Positions 47,621-56,593 of a stretch of 64,000 bases of DNA are shown piece by piece; the stretch's first letter is position 1, and every line of letters starts with the position of its first letter. The stretch is from assembly GCA_963830205.1 (NCBI GenBank), contig CAWHLP010000028.1, positions 7,629 through 71,628 on the forward strand. Direction: 5' to 3'. Both the position numbers and the translations under genes were made by a program. This DNA is from CAVSRC01 sp963830205. Its GTDB lineage: Bacteria > Pseudomonadota > Alphaproteobacteria > Rhizobiales > Kaistiaceae. Under the pieces are notes generated by a model that worked only from the letters and a program-made list of their open reading frames with translations, was not told where the DNA came from and did no database searches.

Positions 47621-48388
47621 GTGGACAAGGCCAGTCAGAGCCGCGTCGTCGTCATTACCGGGGCCGCCAGCGGCATCGGCGCCAGCACCGCGCGCCTGCT
47701 GGCCGCATCCGACACCGCCCTCCTCCTCCATACGCGCAAGAACGAGGCCGGCCTCGCGACGGTCGCCGCAGCCTGTCGCGCGAGCGGGGCGCGGGTCGCC
47801 ACCTTCCTCGGCGACCTCGCCGACCCCGAGGTCGCTCCGGCGCTCGTCGCTCAAGCGCGCAACGAGCTTGGGCCGGTCGACCAGATCGTCAGCAATGCCG
47901 GCCAGGCCTTCCGTTCGGACTTCTCCTCGCTCTCGCCGGAGGCGGTGGCCGCCTCCTTCGCCTCGATGCCGCTGGCCTTCCTGCGCCTGGTCGCCGCCGC
48001 CCTGCCCGACCTCCGTGCCTCCCAGTCGGGGCGGGTCGTCGCGATCAGCTCTTTCGTCGCCCATCTCTTCGGCACCGCCGGCCTGCTCTTCCCCGGCACC
48101 TCGGCTGCCAAGGCCGCGCTCGAGGCGCTGGCCAAGGCGCTCGCCGTCGAGCTGGCGCCCGCCGGCGTCACCGTCAACATCATCGTCCCCGGCTTCACCC
48201 GCAAGGAAGGCGGCGGCCACCTCGCCGCCTCGACCGAATCGCTCAAGACCGCGGTCGCCATCACCCCCACCGGCCGCCTGACCGAGCCCGCCGACATCGC
48301 GGCGACCGTCGCCTTCCTGCTCTCGCCCGGTGCGGCGCAGATCACCGGCCAGGCCATCCATGTCGACGGGGGACTGGCGCTTGCCTGA
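47621..48388 (+). CDS. SDR family protein lacking the catalytic tyrosine
   Basis: A 255-residue short-chain dehydrogenase fold with TGAASGIG, SNAG and the C-terminal GQAIHVDGG. At the active site the usual Y-x3-K is T-x3-K (PGTSAAKAAL), so the catalytic Tyr is replaced by Thr while Ser (AISS) and Lys remain. It may have altered chemistry or a non-redox role. The GTG at 47621 is preferred over the TTG at 47618 because GGAGG at 47611-47615 is then five bases away. Confidence 0.83.
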   Translation: MDKASQSRVVVITGAASGIGASTARLLAASDTALLLHTRKNEAGLATVAAACRASGARVATFLGDLADPEVAPALVAQARNELGPVDQIVSNAGQAFRSDFSSLSPEAVAASFASMPLAFLRLVAAALPDLRASQSGRVVAISSFVAHLFGTAGLLFPGTSAAKAALEALAKALAVELAPAGVTVNIIVPGFTRKEGGGHLAASTESLKTAVAITPTGRLTEPADIAATVAFLLSPGAAQITGQAIHVDGGLALA

Positions 48389-48515
48389 GCGGCGCCTGTC
48401 ATGCGATCGGCTTGAGCCACAGGCAAACATCGGTCATCCGTGGCGCCACATTCAATTGCGCCGGCGCAGGCAACACGACAGAGACAGGCGCGTAAGGGTC
48501 CACAAGGAGGCAAAC

Positions 48516-50021
48516 ATGCTCGACATTCTCAACAGCGGTGCGCCGGATGCGCCGGCCATCGGCGCGCCCGAGCGGACCGCCCTCACCTTCGACGGGCTCA
48601 TGCGCCTGGCGCGCGAGACGACGTCGGCGCTGAACGGCATGGGCATCGGCCGCGGCGACCGCGTCGGCATCGTGCTGCCCAACGGACCGGAGATGGCGGC
48701 AGCCTTCGTGGCAATCGCCGCCGGCGCGACGACCGCGCCGCTCAACCCGGCCTATCGGGCCGAGGAGTTCGAGTTCTACCTCAGCGATCTCGACGCCAAG
48801 GCGCTGGTGCTCGACGCTACCGGCAATGCTGCCGCCGAGGCAGTCGCCGAGCGCCTGAGGATTCCGGTTGTCCGCCTGGAGGTTCCGGCGGGTGCGCCCG
48901 CCGGCTCCTTCAAGCTCGACACCGCAGCGCACGGCACCGCCGCCAATCCCGGTCCGGCAGCGCTTGGCGACATCGCGCTGGTGCTGCACACCTCGGGCAC
49001 CACCTCGCGGCCCAAGATCGTGCCGCTCTCCGGCGCCAATGTCGCGGCCTCGGCGCGCAACATCCGCGAGACGCTCAGCCTGACGCCCGCCGACCGCTGC
49101 CTCAACATCATGCCGCTCTTCCACATCCACGGGCTGATTGCCGCGGTCACCGCCTCGCTCTCGGCCGGCGCCTCGGTCGTCTGCACGCCGGGCTTCAACG
49201 CCCTCAAGTTCTTCCAATGGCTCGATGAGGCCAAGCCCACCTGGTACACGGCGGTGCCCACCATGCATCAGGCGATCCTGGCGCGCGCCGCGCGCAATCC
49301 GGAGAGCATCGCTCGCGCGGCGCTGCGCTTCATCCGTTCCTCGTCGTCCTCCCTGCCGCCGCAGGTGATGACCGAATTGGAACAGGTCTTCCGCGCGCCC
49401 GTGATCGAGTCCTACGGCATGACCGAAGCCACCCACCAGATGGCCTCGAACCCGCTGCCTCCGGCGGCCCGCAAGCCGGGCAGCGTCGGCATGGCCGCCG
49501 GTCCCGAGATGGCGATCCTCTCGCCGGCCGGCGGCATCTGCGGCCCCGGCGAGGTCGGCGAGATCTGCATCCGCGGCGACAACGTTACCGCCGGCTACGA
49601 GAAGAACCCCAAGGCCAATGCCGAGGCCTTCGCCTTCGGCTGGTTCCACACCGGCGACCAGGGCACCCTCGACGAGGACGGCTATTTCCGCATCACCGGG
49701 CGGCTCAAGGAGATCATCAACCGCGGCGGCGAGAAGATCTCGCCGCGCGAGGTCGACGAGGTGATCATGGACCATCCCGCCGTCGCCCAGGTGGTGACCT
49801 TCGCCATGCCGCACGCCAAGCTCGGCGAGGACGTCGCCGCCGCCGTCGTGCTGCGCGAGGGCCAAACCGCCAGCGAGCGCGACCTGCGCGAGTTCTGCGC
49901 CGCCCGCCTCGCCGACTTCAAGGTGCCGCGCAAGATCCTGTTCCTGGCGGAAATCCCCAAGGGCGCCACCGGCAAGCTGCAGCGCATCGGGCTCGCCGAG
50001 AAACTCGGCCTCACCGCATGA
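48516..50021 (+). CDS. acyl-CoA ligase, oxalate-CoA ligase-like (AMP-binding)
   Basis: A 501-residue adenylate-forming ligase. ATP loop LHTSGTTSRPKIVPLS, then MPLFHIHGLIAAV, LRFIRSSSSSLPP, YGMTEATHQMASNPLPP, GWFHTGDQGTLDEDGYF and C-terminal Lys in GATGKLQR. The FIRS-S-SL and MTEA-H-M-SNPLP blocks are those of oxalate-CoA ligases (AAE3/PCS60 branch), though malonate or other small acids are possible. AAGGAGG precedes the ATG at 48516. It overlaps the next gene by 4 bases. Confidence 0.85.
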   Translation: MLDILNSGAPDAPAIGAPERTALTFDGLMRLARETTSALNGMGIGRGDRVGIVLPNGPEMAAAFVAIAAGATTAPLNPAYRAEEFEFYLSDLDAKALVLDATGNAAAEAVAERLRIPVVRLEVPAGAPAGSFKLDTAAHGTAANPGPAALGDIALVLHTSGTTSRPKIVPLSGANVAASARNIRETLSLTPADRCLNIMPLFHIHGLIAAVTASLSAGASVVCTPGFNALKFFQWLDEAKPTWYTAVPTMHQAILARAARNPESIARAALRFIRSSSSSLPPQVMTELEQVFRAPVIESYGMTEATHQMASNPLPPAARKPGSVGMAAGPEMAILSPAGGICGPGEVGEICIRGDNVTAGYEKNPKANAEAFAFGWFHTGDQGTLDEDGYFRITGRLKEIINRGGEKISPREVDEVIMDHPAVAQVVTFAMPHAKLGEDVAAAVVLREGQTASERDLREFCAARLADFKVPRKILFLAEIPKGATGKLQRIGLAEKLGLTA

Positions 50022-50995
50022 GGATCTGCGTCTTCGGCGCCGGCGCCATCGGCGGCTATGTCGGCGCCAAGCTCGCGGCCAAGGGCGAGGCGGAGGTCAG
50101 CCTGGTGGCACGCGGCCCCCACCTCCAGGCGATGCAGGCGCGTGGCCTGACACTCGTCGAAGCGGGCGCCGAGACGACGGTCAAGGTGGTCGCCACCGAC
50201 CGTCCCGCCGAGCTGCCGCAGCAGGACTACGTCTTCCTGGCGCTGAAGGCGCATTCGGTTCCGGGCGTCCTCGACGGCCTGAGGCCCCTGCTCGGCCCCG
50301 ACACCGCCGTGGTCACGGCGCAGAACGGCATTCCCTGGTGGTACTTCTACAGGCACGGCGGCCCTTTCGACGGCCACCGCATCGCGGCGGTCGATCCCGG
50401 CGGCCGCATCTGGGACGCGATCGGGCCGGAGCGCGCCGTCGGCTGCGTCGTCTACCCGGCCGCCGAGATCAGCGCGCCCGGCGTCATCCATCATGTCGAG
50501 GGTGACCGTCTGCCGCTTGGCGAACCATCCGGCGAGAAGAGCGAGCGCGTCACGACGCTGTCCCGCGTGCTAGTCGCCGCGGGCCTGAGGGCCGCCGTGC
50601 GGCCGGCCATCCGCACCGACATCTGGGTCAAGCTGTGGGGCAACCTGTCGTTCAATCCGATCTCGGCGTTGACCGGCGCGACGCTGGACGAGATTGCGCG
50701 CGATCCCGGCACCCGCGCGGTCGCCCGGCAGATGATGGTCGAGGCGGAGACCATCGCCACCGCGCTCGCCGTTCGCCTGCCCATCGACGTCGACCGGCGC
50801 ATCGCCGGCGCCGAGGAGGTCGGCGCCCACAAGACCTCCATGCTGCAGGACCTCGAGCGCGGCCGGCCGATGGAGATCGACGCGCTGGTTACGGCCGTGC
50901 AGGAGCTGGGCAGGCTCACCCGGGTGCCGACCCCGGCCATCGACATGGTGCTGGCGCTGGTCGGCCAGCGTGCCCGCCTCGCCGGCCTCTACTGA
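50018..50995 (+). CDS. ketopantoate reductase (PanE/ApbA) family protein
   Basis: A 325-residue NADP-dependent 2-keto-acid reductase family member: GAGAIGGYVGAKL (7-19), AQNGIPWW, and the C-terminal KLWGNLSFNPISAL block with the catalytic Lys. Such homologues in catabolic clusters reduce or oxidise various keto/hydroxy acids rather than ketopantoate. Coupled to the ligase by a 4-base overlap; last gene of the unit. Confidence 0.86.
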   Translation: MRICVFGAGAIGGYVGAKLAAKGEAEVSLVARGPHLQAMQARGLTLVEAGAETTVKVVATDRPAELPQQDYVFLALKAHSVPGVLDGLRPLLGPDTAVVTAQNGIPWWYFYRHGGPFDGHRIAAVDPGGRIWDAIGPERAVGCVVYPAAEISAPGVIHHVEGDRLPLGEPSGEKSERVTTLSRVLVAAGLRAAVRPAIRTDIWVKLWGNLSFNPISALTGATLDEIARDPGTRAVARQMMVEAETIATALAVRLPIDVDRRIAGAEEVGAHKTSMLQDLERGRPMEIDALVTAVQELGRLTRVPTPAIDMVLALVGQRARLAGLY

Positions 50996-51211
50996 CGCCC
51001 CGCGGGAGCACGACGAGCGCCGGCAGTCGACCTGATACCGAGCGATCGCGGCTGCCGCGGTCGGCTGCCAGGGTGAAGCCCGCCAACCTCACGGCAGCCA
51101 AAGAACGGCGCTAACGGATTGATTTATTTGGTGGGTGTAACCGCCAAGCGTTTCGGCGACCTGATCGACGTCAAAACCGGTCCGGCTTTTCGGGAACCGG
51201 ACCATTCGGGA

Positions 51212-52216
51212 TTACGAAGCCATGAGCTTCTCGCCATAGGCGAACAATCCGGGGAGCCCTCCCGAATGGAAAAATACGACGCGATCGTCGGCTGCAAGAC
51301 GACCTTTTCGAATCTGATCAATAAGCCCGGCCATGGCTTTAGCCGTGTACACAGGATCGAGAAACACCAATTCCGTACGAGCGGTCAATTCGATAGCTTC
51401 GCGGACGGCCGGAGGAAAATCGGTTTTCGACGTTCCCCGAAATTGATCCAAAACATCGAAATCGTCAGCGGTCAATTCGGTATCGATCCCAAGGAGTTGC
51501 TGCACTTCGCGGCCGTATCGCAGCACCTCTGGAATGACATCCGCAGCCTTCGAAACCACGGAGACGCCGGTAACGCGCATAGGGCTTCCCAGATGTTTCA
51601 AGCCAAGAGCCAAGCCGCTCAAAGTGATGCCGGCATCCAGGACCATGTAGAGATGCCGCGGGTAATTGGAACGGCCCTTCAATTGCTCGTGAATCTCCTC
51701 GGCCGCCCCGACGTAGGCGGCAGATCCAAGCGTGCCAGATTTCAGCGTCCTGTGAACGACGTACGGATTGTACCCTTGGGCCGTGAGTTCATCGCGGATT
51801 TCGTAAAGGTAATCTATGAGCTTCGGATTGAACGGGTCCGACGACTCGAAGTAACGGACTTCGGCTCCCAGCAGCCTAAATAGAAGGACGTTCCCGACGG
51901 GTCGTTCGTTTCCCTTGCTGCCCGTCAGCACGATCACGCTCTTTAGGCCCAGCAGGTTGGCGGCAGCCGTCATTTCGCGCAGCTTGTTCGACTGAACTCC
52001 GGCCGACGCGATGACGGCATCACATCCGCGCGCGAGCACCTCGCCCATTGAAAGATCGAAAATACGAGCTTTGTTGCCGCCGATCGAAAGCCCGGCCAGG
52101 TCATCGCGCTTTATCGCAATCGATGGGCCATCAAGGTATTTCGAGAGGCGAGGCGCCTCTTCGAGCGGAGTAGGCAACCTCGCAAATCCTGCACGGGGCA
52201 AATGATCAAGAAGCAT
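51212..52216 (-). CDS. D-cysteine desulfhydrase/1-aminocyclopropane-1-carboxylate deaminase family protein
   Basis: A 334-residue PLP enzyme of the ACC deaminase/DcyD branch: PLP lysine in IGGNKARI, phosphate-cradle region SAGVQSNKLREMTAAAN, TLGSAAYVGA and the C-terminal FFHSGGLPGLFAY. It would deaminate D-cysteine or a related D-amino acid to pyruvate. By eye its third positions are less GC-rich than neighbouring genes, and IS debris lies just upstream, so recent transfer is plausible. Confidence 0.86.
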   Translation of the reverse strand: MLLDHLPRAGFARLPTPLEEAPRLSKYLDGPSIAIKRDDLAGLSIGGNKARIFDLSMGEVLARGCDAVIASAGVQSNKLREMTAAANLLGLKSVIVLTGSKGNERPVGNVLLFRLLGAEVRYFESSDPFNPKLIDYLYEIRDELTAQGYNPYVVHRTLKSGTLGSAAYVGAAEEIHEQLKGRSNYPRHLYMVLDAGITLSGLALGLKHLGSPMRVTGVSVVSKAADVIPEVLRYGREVQQLLGIDTELTADDFDVLDQFRGTSKTDFPPAVREAIELTARTELVFLDPVYTAKAMAGLIDQIRKGRLAADDRVVFFHSGGLPGLFAYGEKLMAS

Positions 52217-52328
52217 TGCTCATCCAATCATACATATCCAGGCCCCCTGCCCCGCGAGGTGATCCAGAGAGGTGGACCCGCCTGATGAGACAGGTTGGCG
52301 GCTTGGCTAGGGTGGATTTTGGGTTTGA

Positions 52329-52546
52329 TTACGCCGCCGGTTTCTCCTGCTTGCTGTGGATAGCATAGACCTCATCGGGCGTCCGGCCGCCGAACGACGC
52401 GTGCAGGCGCGAGGTGTTGTGGTAGCCGACCCAGCGGCGATCCCGGCTCTTGCCTCGCTACCCGTCTCGAAGGCATGGAGGAAGACGCACTCGTATTTGG
52501 GCGATCGCCACAGCCACTCGGCCGTGAACCGTCTGCGTCCCTTCAT
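52329..52546 (-). pseudogene. C-terminal remnant of an IS3-family transposase (OrfB)
   Basis: On the minus strand the sequence reads RRRFTAEWLWRSPKYECVFL, HAFETGSEARAGI and, after a frame shift, RRWVGYHNTSRLHASFGG and RTPDEVYAIHSKQEKPAA before the stop. These are the terminal blocks of IS3-type integrase cores. The first two thirds are absent. Confidence 0.7.
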
Positions 52547-52559
52547 GGTGTATCCTTCT

Positions 52560-52788
52560 TCGTGGGCAAATCCACCAGCCGTCTGTCTCACAAATCGCGG
52601 CCACCGAGCGGCAGGTCCGCGGGGCGGCGCCGATAGCGGCGATAAGCCCGGCGCGATCAGTTGCCGCAGTCCGGGCAAGCGCAATCGTCCACCTTCGCCC
52701 TTACCCAGCTGACAACCCGGTCGGGCTCGACCGCCGTACGCTCGACATTGAAGGCCACCGGAACGAGCTCTGCGACCCGCTGAGCCAT
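52560..52788 (-). pseudogene. N-terminal remnant of a second ISL3-family transposase
   Basis: Minus-strand blocks AELVPVAFNVERTAVEPDRV and CACPDCG, then (after an in-frame stop) SRRAYRRYRRRPADLPLGGR, match the zinc-binding N-terminus of ISL3 transposases. It contains stops and abuts the IS3 remnant, so two decayed elements are nested. It is not a copy of the ISL3 element at 18717, since its residues differ throughout. Confidence 0.62.
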
Positions 52789-52981
52789 CGCATTGATTCT
52801 CCGGTGGAAACCAGCGCAAGCACACGATCCGTCTGCATCAGAATTGAGTTCAGACCCAAAATTGCACACCGAGTAACAGGTGAGCCAAAAACGGCGCGAC
52901 CGAGAGTGCGCAGTCCGTTGGTGGTTGGAAACCAATTTGACAGGGAGCCAAACCGCCAATAGCATTCTATGGTTATTTATT
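52789..52981. other. intergenic DNA between IS remnants and the RidA gene
   Basis: No gene recognised. An AT-rich stretch around 52955-52985 probably holds the promoter of the RidA gene. Together with the IS debris from 52217 it forms a gap of about 760 bases without an intact gene. Confidence 0.4.
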
Positions 52982-53485
52982 ATGTTACATAGTAATGGAA
53001 GTCTGGCGGTGTTGAGTGTTACGGGCGCCGTTTATGACCGACTTAAGGGTGCGGGCATTGTGCTGCCCCCTCCGCCGCGGCCCGTCGCCAACTTCGTGAC
53101 GCATGCGCAGGAAGGCAATCTACTCTTCTTGTCCGGCCAAGGACCGCAGACGGAGAGCGGTGAACTGAGCACCGGCAAGGTGGGTGCCGGCGTCACCGTC
53201 AAGGAAGCTTATGCAGATGCGCGCCTGGTCGGCATAAATTTGCTCGCGGTTCTGCATTACGCACTTGGCGATCTCGGCAGGGTGAAGCGCGTGATCAAGC
53301 TGCTCGGCATGGTCAATGCCGCGCCGGACTTCACCGACCATCCGCTGGTGATCGACGGCTGCTCGGACCTTTTCGTCGAAATCTTCGGCGATGCCGGTCA
53401 TCACGCGCGCTCGGCCGTCGGGCTCGGGTCGCTTCCCAGGAACATAACCGTCGAGATCGAGGCGGTCGTGGCGATCAAGGAATGA
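52982..53485 (+). CDS. RidA family protein
   Basis: A RidA/YjgF-fold protein of up to 167 residues. The blocks GIVLPPPPRPVANFVTHAQEG, LLFLSGQGP, ADARLVGINLLAVLHYALGDL and HHARSAVGLGSLPRN belong to the longer RidA subgroup. RidA proteins hydrolyse reactive enamine/imine intermediates released by PLP enzymes, which fits the neighbours (desulfhydrase and SelA-like enzyme). Start uncertain: ATG 52982 or GTG 53009. Confidence 0.84.
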   Translation: MLHSNGSLAVLSVTGAVYDRLKGAGIVLPPPPRPVANFVTHAQEGNLLFLSGQGPQTESGELSTGKVGAGVTVKEAYADARLVGINLLAVLHYALGDLGRVKRVIKLLGMVNAAPDFTDHPLVIDGCSDLFVEIFGDAGHHARSAVGLGSLPRNITVEIEAVVAIKE

Positions 53486-53634
53486 AGGCATGCTAGCGCG
53501 CGCCAATCGCCCTCTCGATCCGCTCCGCCGCCGCCTTGACGGCGGGTACCAATGCGCTCGCCATCGGTGGCGACCTTCATGTTCCATCGTGGGGGTCTCG
53601 CTTGCGTTGGTTTGTTCCTCAATAATCTCACAAA

Positions 53635-53650
53635 TTCCACAAATGTGGAA
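53635..53650. promoter_or_regulatory. TTCCACA-aa-TGTGGAA inverted repeat
   Basis: Perfect 7-base arms around two bases, 36 bases before the start of the SelA-like gene, in AT-richer DNA. A likely operator for the PLP-enzyme/amino-acid importer unit; regulator unknown. Confidence 0.5.
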
Positions 53651-53685
53651 GGTTCCATCTATCGCTCCGTTGGGAGAGCTACAGC

Positions 53686-54885
53686 ATGACGATCTCGGAT
53701 ATTCGCCAGCAACTGGGTGTCAGACCGGTGATCAACGTATCGGGCACGATGACGGCGCTGGGCGCCTCGATCGTGGTCCCCGAAGCGGTCGCGGCGATCG
53801 CGGCGGTTCTGCCGGAATTCGTCGAGATCGATGAACTGCAGAAGCGCGCCAGCGCCGTCATCGCGCGGCTATGTGGCGCCGAGGCGGGATTCGTCACGGC
53901 GTCCTGCTCGGCCGGAATTTCCATCGCGGTCGCCGGCGCGATGACCGGCGCCAATCCGGCCGCGGTCGAGCGGCTGCCCGATACGGCGAACCTCAAGAAC
54001 GAGGTCCCGATCATGATCGGCCATATGGCGGGCTATGGCGCGCCGGTCGAGCAGGCGATCCGCCTCGCTGGTGCCAAGGTCGTCCCGGTCGGTCAGGCGA
54101 CCTACGCGCGGCGCTACCAGTTGGAAGGGGCGATCAACGAAAAGACGGCGGCGGCGGTCTATGTGGTTTCGCACCACGTCGTCGATTACGGCCTCATCCC
54201 GCTCGAGGAATTCGCCGAGGTGTGCCACGCTTACGGCGTGCCGGTGATCGTCGATGCCGCCTCCGAATACGATCTCAAGGGATTCCTCGCCCGCGGCGCC
54301 GATATCGCCCTGTATTCCTCGCACAAGTTTCTGGGTGGCCCGACCGCGGGCATCGTCGCCGGCAGCACCGAGCTGGTTCGCGCCGCATTCATGCAGAACC
54401 ACGGCATCGGCCGCGGCATGAAGGTCGGCAAGGAAGGCATCGTTGGCACGATCGCCGCCCTCGAAGCCTGGGAGAAGCGCGATCACGCCGGCATTCGCGA
54501 GCGTGAGACCGGCTATCTGAAGCTCTGGCAGGAAACGCTCGCCGATAAGCCGGGCATCACCGCGGTCATCGTACCGGACCCGACGGACAATCCGCTCGAC
54601 CGGCTCAGGGTCTCGGTATCACCGGTCGAAGCGCACATCACGGCCTGGGACCTGTGCGACGCCTTGGCGAATGGCAATCCGCCGGTGATCGTGCGCGACC
54701 ACCAGCTCGAGAAGGGCCACTTCTTCATGGACCCCTGCAACATCCATCCCGGCGAGGAGAAGGTCGTTGCCCGCCGGCTCGTCGAGGAACTGCAGCGGGC
54801 TGGTGAATCGAACGAAATCATTGCCACCCCGCTGGACGCGCGCCGCAACCGCGGTGCCGCCTATCTGGCGCGGTGGCCGGAGTGA
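53686..54885 (+). CDS. SelA-like PLP-dependent enzyme
   Basis: A 399-residue fold-type I PLP enzyme resembling L-seryl-tRNA(Sec) selenium transferase, but in a catabolic context. The PLP lysine is in YSSHKFLGGPTAGIV, the cofactor Asp in VIVDAASEYDL, and the N-terminus has VINVSGTMTALG (INA-TG-like in SelA). No selB or tRNA-Sec gene is nearby, so a role as ammonia-lyase/dehydratase of an amino acid or amino-sugar acid (as in D-glucosaminate enzymes) is more likely. First gene before the amino-acid importer. Confidence 0.83.
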   Translation: MTISDIRQQLGVRPVINVSGTMTALGASIVVPEAVAAIAAVLPEFVEIDELQKRASAVIARLCGAEAGFVTASCSAGISIAVAGAMTGANPAAVERLPDTANLKNEVPIMIGHMAGYGAPVEQAIRLAGAKVVPVGQATYARRYQLEGAINEKTAAAVYVVSHHVVDYGLIPLEEFAEVCHAYGVPVIVDAASEYDLKGFLARGADIALYSSHKFLGGPTAGIVAGSTELVRAAFMQNHGIGRGMKVGKEGIVGTIAALEAWEKRDHAGIRERETGYLKLWQETLADKPGITAVIVPDPTDNPLDRLRVSVSPVEAHITAWDLCDALANGNPPVIVRDHQLEKGHFFMDPCNIHPGEEKVVARRLVEELQRAGESNEIIATPLDARRNRGAAYLARWPE

Positions 54886-54972
54886 GATGCAACCAATGAC
54901 GTCGGTGCGAGCCGGCTCATCGAAGGGTGATCGGACAGGCCCTTCGCAAACGGGGAACTTGGGAGAACGGAA

Positions 54973-55857
54973 ATGACAGACCAGACCGAACGTCGCAACT
55001 TCCTGAAAGTTGGCGCTCTTGGCCTTGCCGGTGGGGCGCTGCTGGCCGGGGCCACGGCCATCCCGGATGCCCAGAAGGCTTACGCTGCCGCTGACCCCAA
55101 CAGCCAGCTGCGCAAAGTTCTCGATCGCGGCCACCTCATTGTCGGCACCGGGTCGACCAATGCGCCGTGGCACTTCGAGGACGATGCCGGCAATCTCGTC
55201 GGCATGGACATCACCATGGGCCAGATCCTGGCCAAGGGGCTCTTCGCCGACGAGACCAAGATCGAGTTCGTCCGGCAGGATCCCGCGGCGCGCATTCCAA
55301 ACATCACGACCGACAAGGTCGACATCACGATCCAGTTCATGACGATTTCGTCGAACCGGGCGCAGCTGGTCAATTTCAGCCGGCCGTACTACGTGGAAGG
55401 CACAGCGCTGCTCACCCTGCCGGGAGCCGACGGCAAGAACTACGACCAACTCAAGACGATGGGAACGTCGGCCCGCGTCTCGATCCTGCAGAACGTGGGT
55501 GCCGAAGAAAGCATCCACGAAGTCCTGCCGGACGCGACCGTGTCGCAGCTCGACACCCAGGCCAACGTCATCCAGGCGCTGGAATCGCATCGCGTCGATG
55601 CCGCGGCGGTCGACCTGTCGACAGTGCGCTGGATGGTTGCGCGCACGCCGGACAAGTACGCCGACGCCGGCAAGTGGTGGCGCACCATGCTGTACGGCGC
55701 GGCCTTGCCGCAGGGCGATCTCGACTGGCTGACCTTTGTCGACCAGTGCTTCACCTGCGCCATGTTCGGGCACGAGAACGAACTCTATGACCCGGCGTTC
55801 AAGAAGTACTTCGGCCAGGATGTGCCCGAGCGCAAGCCGGGCTTCCCTTACATCTAG
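54973..55857 (+). CDS. polar amino acid ABC transporter binding protein (SBP family 3), Tat-type leader
   Basis: A 294-residue family 3 binding protein (LIVGTGSTNAPWHFED, GMDITMGQILAKGLF, DITIQFMTISSNRAQLVNFS). The leader has ERRNFLK followed by a hydrophobic stretch, a twin-arginine export motif, which is unusual for this family though not unique. Supplies ligand to the permeases at 55927 and 56594. A hairpin follows the gene. Confidence 0.88.
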   Translation: MTDQTERRNFLKVGALGLAGGALLAGATAIPDAQKAYAAADPNSQLRKVLDRGHLIVGTGSTNAPWHFEDDAGNLVGMDITMGQILAKGLFADETKIEFVRQDPAARIPNITTDKVDITIQFMTISSNRAQLVNFSRPYYVEGTALLTLPGADGKNYDQLKTMGTSARVSILQNVGAEESIHEVLPDATVSQLDTQANVIQALESHRVDAAAVDLSTVRWMVARTPDKYADAGKWWRTMLYGAALPQGDLDWLTFVDQCFTCAMFGHENELYDPAFKKYFGQDVPERKPGFPYI

Positions 55858-55875
55858 GCGCAATCCCAGCTAAGA

Positions 55876-55903
55876 GAGCGGTGCGGCGACTGCCGCACCG
55901 CTC
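55876..55903 (+). terminator. hairpin between binding-protein and permease genes
   Basis: A perfect 12-base stem (GAGCGGTGCGGC with its complement) and 4-base loop, 19 bases after the binding-protein stop, no T-run. Likely attenuator or mRNA-protecting stem, as at 14583. Confidence 0.55.
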
Positions 55904-55926
55904 CTCGATCGGAGATCGACGCGAGG

Positions 55927-56588
55927 ATGTATCACCTTAATTTCGGGCTGATCTGGAAGTACTTCGACAAGCTCGACTGGGGCCTTCTGCTGAGCCTCGA
56001 GTTGGCGGTTGTTTCCATCGCCATCGGCATAGTCTGCGGATTGTCCCTGGCGCTGCTCTTTGAATGGGGTGGCCGCGTCACGCGGGTCGTCGTCGGCCTC
56101 GTATGTCGAATTCATCCGCAACGTTCCGCTTACTTCTCCTCGTCTACCTCGTCTATTACGGCATTCCGACCATCGTCGACCTGCAGTACGACGCAGTCAC
56201 TTCGTTCGTCGCGACGCTGTCGGGCTATTCCGCCGCCTATCTGGTCGAGATCTTCCGCGCCGGCCTGGCGGCCGTTCCGCGCGGCCTCATCGACGCCGGC
56301 AAGGCGATCGGCCTGACGCCGTTCCAGAGGCTGATCTACGTGCGGCTGCCAACCATGTTCCGCATCGTGCTGCCGTCGCTCAGCAACACCTTCGTGTCGC
56401 TGTTCAAGGACACTTCGGTGGCGTCGGTCCTGGCCGTGCCGGAGCTGACCTACGGCGCACAGTGGATCAACTTCAACACCTTCCGTATCATCGAGGTCTA
56501 CGCAATCGTGACGCCCATGTATCTGGTCACCGGCTACGTCATTCTCACGGCCCTGCGGCAGCTCGAGCGCCGCTTCGCCATAAGGTAG
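55927..56588 (+). CDS. polar amino acid ABC transporter permease (two frame breaks, 56096 and 56132)
   Basis: A HisM/GlnP-type membrane permease, about 219 residues when repaired. Helices at the start (LLLSLELAVVSIAIGIV), then ASYVEFIRNVPL, LLLVYLVYYGIP and the loop GLIDAGKAIGLTPFQRLIYV. Two single-base insertions 36 bases apart (a G at 56095-56096 and an A at 56132) disturb the frame; removing both restores the family sequence exactly. Confidence 0.84.
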
Positions 56589-56593
56589 TCACC

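Noticed and set aside
53686..54885. Housekeeping selenocysteine synthase (selA)
   Set aside because: No selB, selD or tRNA-Sec nearby and the neighbours are amino-acid catabolic genes, so only SelA-like is supported.
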